Source: a bacterium (lineage in GTDB: Bacteria; Bacteroidota; Bacteroidia; Cytophagales; Thermonemataceae). From it: 15,305 bases of DNA. The first letter of the stretch is position 1. Each line of letters starts with the position of its first letter. Under the pieces are notes generated by a model that ran no database searches, was not told where the DNA came from, and was given only the letters and a program-made list of their open reading frames with translations. Positions 13,950 to 15,305 of this stretch are shown one piece after another. Location of the stretch: the NCBI GenBank assembly GCA_025362415.1, contig JANYGM010000389.1:1-15305 (forward strand), given 5' to 3'. The translations under genes were made by a program, and so were the position numbers.

Positions 13950-14972
13950 TTAATGTAATATTTTAAATACTAATTCTTTCAAAATGTCGCTTTCTTCCAT
14001 ACTTCCTCTGTCCACGCCCTTACTTTGAAGGTCTGCGGTACGCAAAAAATCAATGATTTGAATAATTTTTGGAAGAGGATATTTTTGTGTTGCTTTCTGA
14101 AAATCTTGTACAAAATACGGAGAAATCCCTAGCACTTTGGCTATATTCCCTTGTGATTTATCATCTGTGCCATAATACAAAAGAATTTTACTGAAATACT
14201 GAAAAAGCACCGCTACAATAGGAATAAGTGGGTTTTCTTTTGGGTTATTGGCAAAATAATTAACAATTTGGTTACTTTTAAGGACATTTTTTTCTGTAAG
14301 TGCTTTTTGAAGTTCAAAGACGTTGTAATCTTTGCTAATACCTACAAATTTTTGTATCATTTCTTGCGAAATCTCTTCATTATCTTTCAAATTGATACAA
14401 ACTTTATCTATTTCTTTCGCAAGCCTGCCTAACTCATTGCCTACATGTTCTGCAAGCATACGCACCGCTAAAACATTGATTTTCAAGTTTTTATCTTTGA
14501 TATAAGTTTCTATCCAATCTGGTATTTTATTATCATAAAGTTTGTTAGATTCTGTTAAATAGCCTTGTTTTTCTATTGATTTGTAGAAAGCAGTACGTTT
14601 ATCTAACGTTTTTTGCCTATAATTGAGTACCAAAATAGTAGAATTAAGCGGTTTTTCCACATATTTTTGAAGAAGATTTAGGGCATCAGTTTTGCGCAAA
14701 TCTGCCATTTCTTGAAATTCTTTGATAATAACTACTTGTTTTTCTGCCATCATAGGAAACCGCCTTGCGCTATTGACCACTACGCCCATATCAATATCTT
14801 TTCCATAATAAATAGCTTGATTAAAGCCTTTATCAGCCTCTGGAATAGCTTTTTGCTCAATAAAATCAGAAATTTGGTCTATATAAAAAGTCTCTTCTCC
14901 CTGCAAAAAATAAACAGGTGCAAACTTTTTTTGCTGCAAATCTTTTAGAATTTGTTGTGGAGTGTTGGGCAT
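13950..14972 (-). CDS. holA: DNA polymerase III subunit delta
   Basis: The product is 340 aa (family about 330-345). Delta is the clamp-opening subunit of the clamp-loader complex: it binds the beta clamp and lets it be placed on DNA for replication. It has the AAA+ fold without a working ATP site, and no Walker A motif is seen. Recognisable features are the N-terminal PVYFLQGEETFYIDQISDFI (19-38), the FPMMAEKQVVIIKEFQEM segment of the clamp-binding domain, LVLNYRQKTLDKRTAFYK (about 115-132), VGNELGRLAKEIDKV, and the C-terminal collar domain with FVGISKDYNVFELQKAL and a final DILKELVFKIL. Bacterial holA is essential. The start at 14972 fits a -7 box 47 bp upstream. It is transcribed apart from the DUF1501 gene, 261 bp downstream. 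Confidence 0.92.
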   Translation of the reverse strand: MPNTPQQILKDLQQKKFAPVYFLQGEETFYIDQISDFIEQKAIPEADKGFNQAIYYGKDIDMGVVVNSARRFPMMAEKQVVIIKEFQEMADLRKTDALNLLQKYVEKPLNSTILVLNYRQKTLDKRTAFYKSIEKQGYLTESNKLYDNKIPDWIETYIKDKNLKINVLAVRMLAEHVGNELGRLAKEIDKVCINLKDNEEISQEMIQKFVGISKDYNVFELQKALTEKNVLKSNQIVNYFANNPKENPLIPIVAVLFQYFSKILLYYGTDDKSQGNIAKVLGISPYFVQDFQKATQKYPLPKIIQIIDFLRTADLQSKGVDRGSMEESDILKELVFKILH

Positions 14973-15018
14973 TTTTTGATGTGTAATTATGTAATATTTT
15001 TATTTACCAGTTCAATAG

Positions 15019-15026
15019 CAAAAGTA
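15019..15026 (-). promoter_or_regulatory. Promoter -7 box (TACTTTTG) for holA
   Basis: On the minus strand TACTTTTG matches TAnnTTTG exactly, giving a leader of about 40 nt before the holA ATG. No TTG is present at the usual -33 distance. The rest of the 247-bp divergent gap has no exact plus-strand box for the lipoprotein gene; near matches such as TTCTTTTG occur around 15093-15100. Confidence 0.4.
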
Positions 15027-15219
15027 CATAATTATTTTTGGTTTTATCTGAATATTTTATTACACCAACAAAAAACTCGTTGTAGCAATATACTTCTTTT
15101 GCAGTTTTGTATGAAAATAGAAATTTGCGTTGTCAAAACTTTTACTACTAATTGCTTGTTTAGGAATAGTAATTTGATTTATTAAGTTTCGTTTTCCCAA
15201 ATTCAAAATTATTATTCCT

Positions 15220-15305
15220 ATGAAAATTGTCCCAATATTTTTTTATTTTATTTTATTAAGTTTTTTTGCTTGTGGGCAACAAAAAACCACCACACAAGTA
15301 AAATC
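15220..15305 (+). CDS. Partial lipoprotein gene, 5' end only
   Basis: The frame is open from the ATG at 15220 to the window end (28 full codons). The encoded start MKIVPIFFYFILLSFFACGQ is a lipoprotein signal: Lys2, a long hydrophobic run, and a lipobox FFAC placing the lipidated Cys at 18, followed by a polar, Thr/Gln-rich linker. The mature domain lies outside the window, so no function can be assigned. The gene is divergent from holA. Confidence 0.75.
   Translation, partial: MKIVPIFFYFILLSFFACGQQKTTTQVK

Noticed and set aside
15111..15185. Possible 25-codon small ORF in the holA-lipoprotein gap
   Set aside because: No promoter box, no recognisable features and a length expected by chance in AT-rich DNA.

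Overview
The window looks like chromosomal DNA of an AT-rich member of the Bacteroidota, most likely from the Cytophagia side. The evidence is four promoter -7 boxes of the Bacteroidota form TAnnTTTG, the absence of clear Shine-Dalgarno sequences, lipoproteins ending in short SC/AC lipoboxes, a carboxypeptidase-regulatory-domain lipoprotein, a periplasmic-TPR sensor kinase and a 23-residue leucine-rich-repeat protein. The genus cannot be fixed from the sequence alone. No phage, plasmid, CRISPR, tRNA or rRNA is visible.

Layout. Positions 1-4485, plus strand: an exported LRR protein, a membrane glycosyltransferase of family 2 whose real start appears to lie upstream of its first ATG, and a three-part lipoprotein closed by a 20-bp terminator hairpin. 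Positions 4508-6053, plus: pdxJ and pdxH, two steps of vitamin B6 (PLP) synthesis, with their own promoter and terminator. Positions 6101-8808, plus: a NarL-type response regulator followed by a HisKA_3-type sensor kinase with periplasmic TPRs, separated by a 116-bp palindromic element. Positions 8919-14972, minus: a DUF255/YyaL-type thioredoxin-fold protein, a SiaC-like phosphoprotein, a SiaB-like kinase, a DUF1501 protein with a Tat-like signal, and DNA polymerase III delta (holA). At 15220 a plus-strand lipoprotein gene begins and runs off the window.

The most unusual feature is not a gene. Eight short arrays of a degenerate 7-bp unit, consensus R-K-T-R-Y-G-A, sit at gene edges between 5263 and 13944. 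Six touch or nearly touch a stop codon, one sits 6 bp from a start codon, and one lies 75 bp upstream of a start. Seven of the eight read outward from the adjacent gene into the intergenic space; the eighth is too degraded to orient. The array at the end of pdxJ is flanked by a 12-bp direct duplication. Removing one 60-bp period restores a pdxJ reading frame ending 8 bp before pdxH. This suggests a mobile or copied element rather than simple polymerase slippage.

Functional links: pdxJ and pdxH act in one pathway; the regulator and kinase form a likely two-component pair; siaB and siaC form a kinase/substrate pair whose phosphatase and output partners are not in the window. The remaining genes look like unrelated neighbours. 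No intergenic stretch exceeds 300 bp; the larger ones hold the repeats and hairpins listed.
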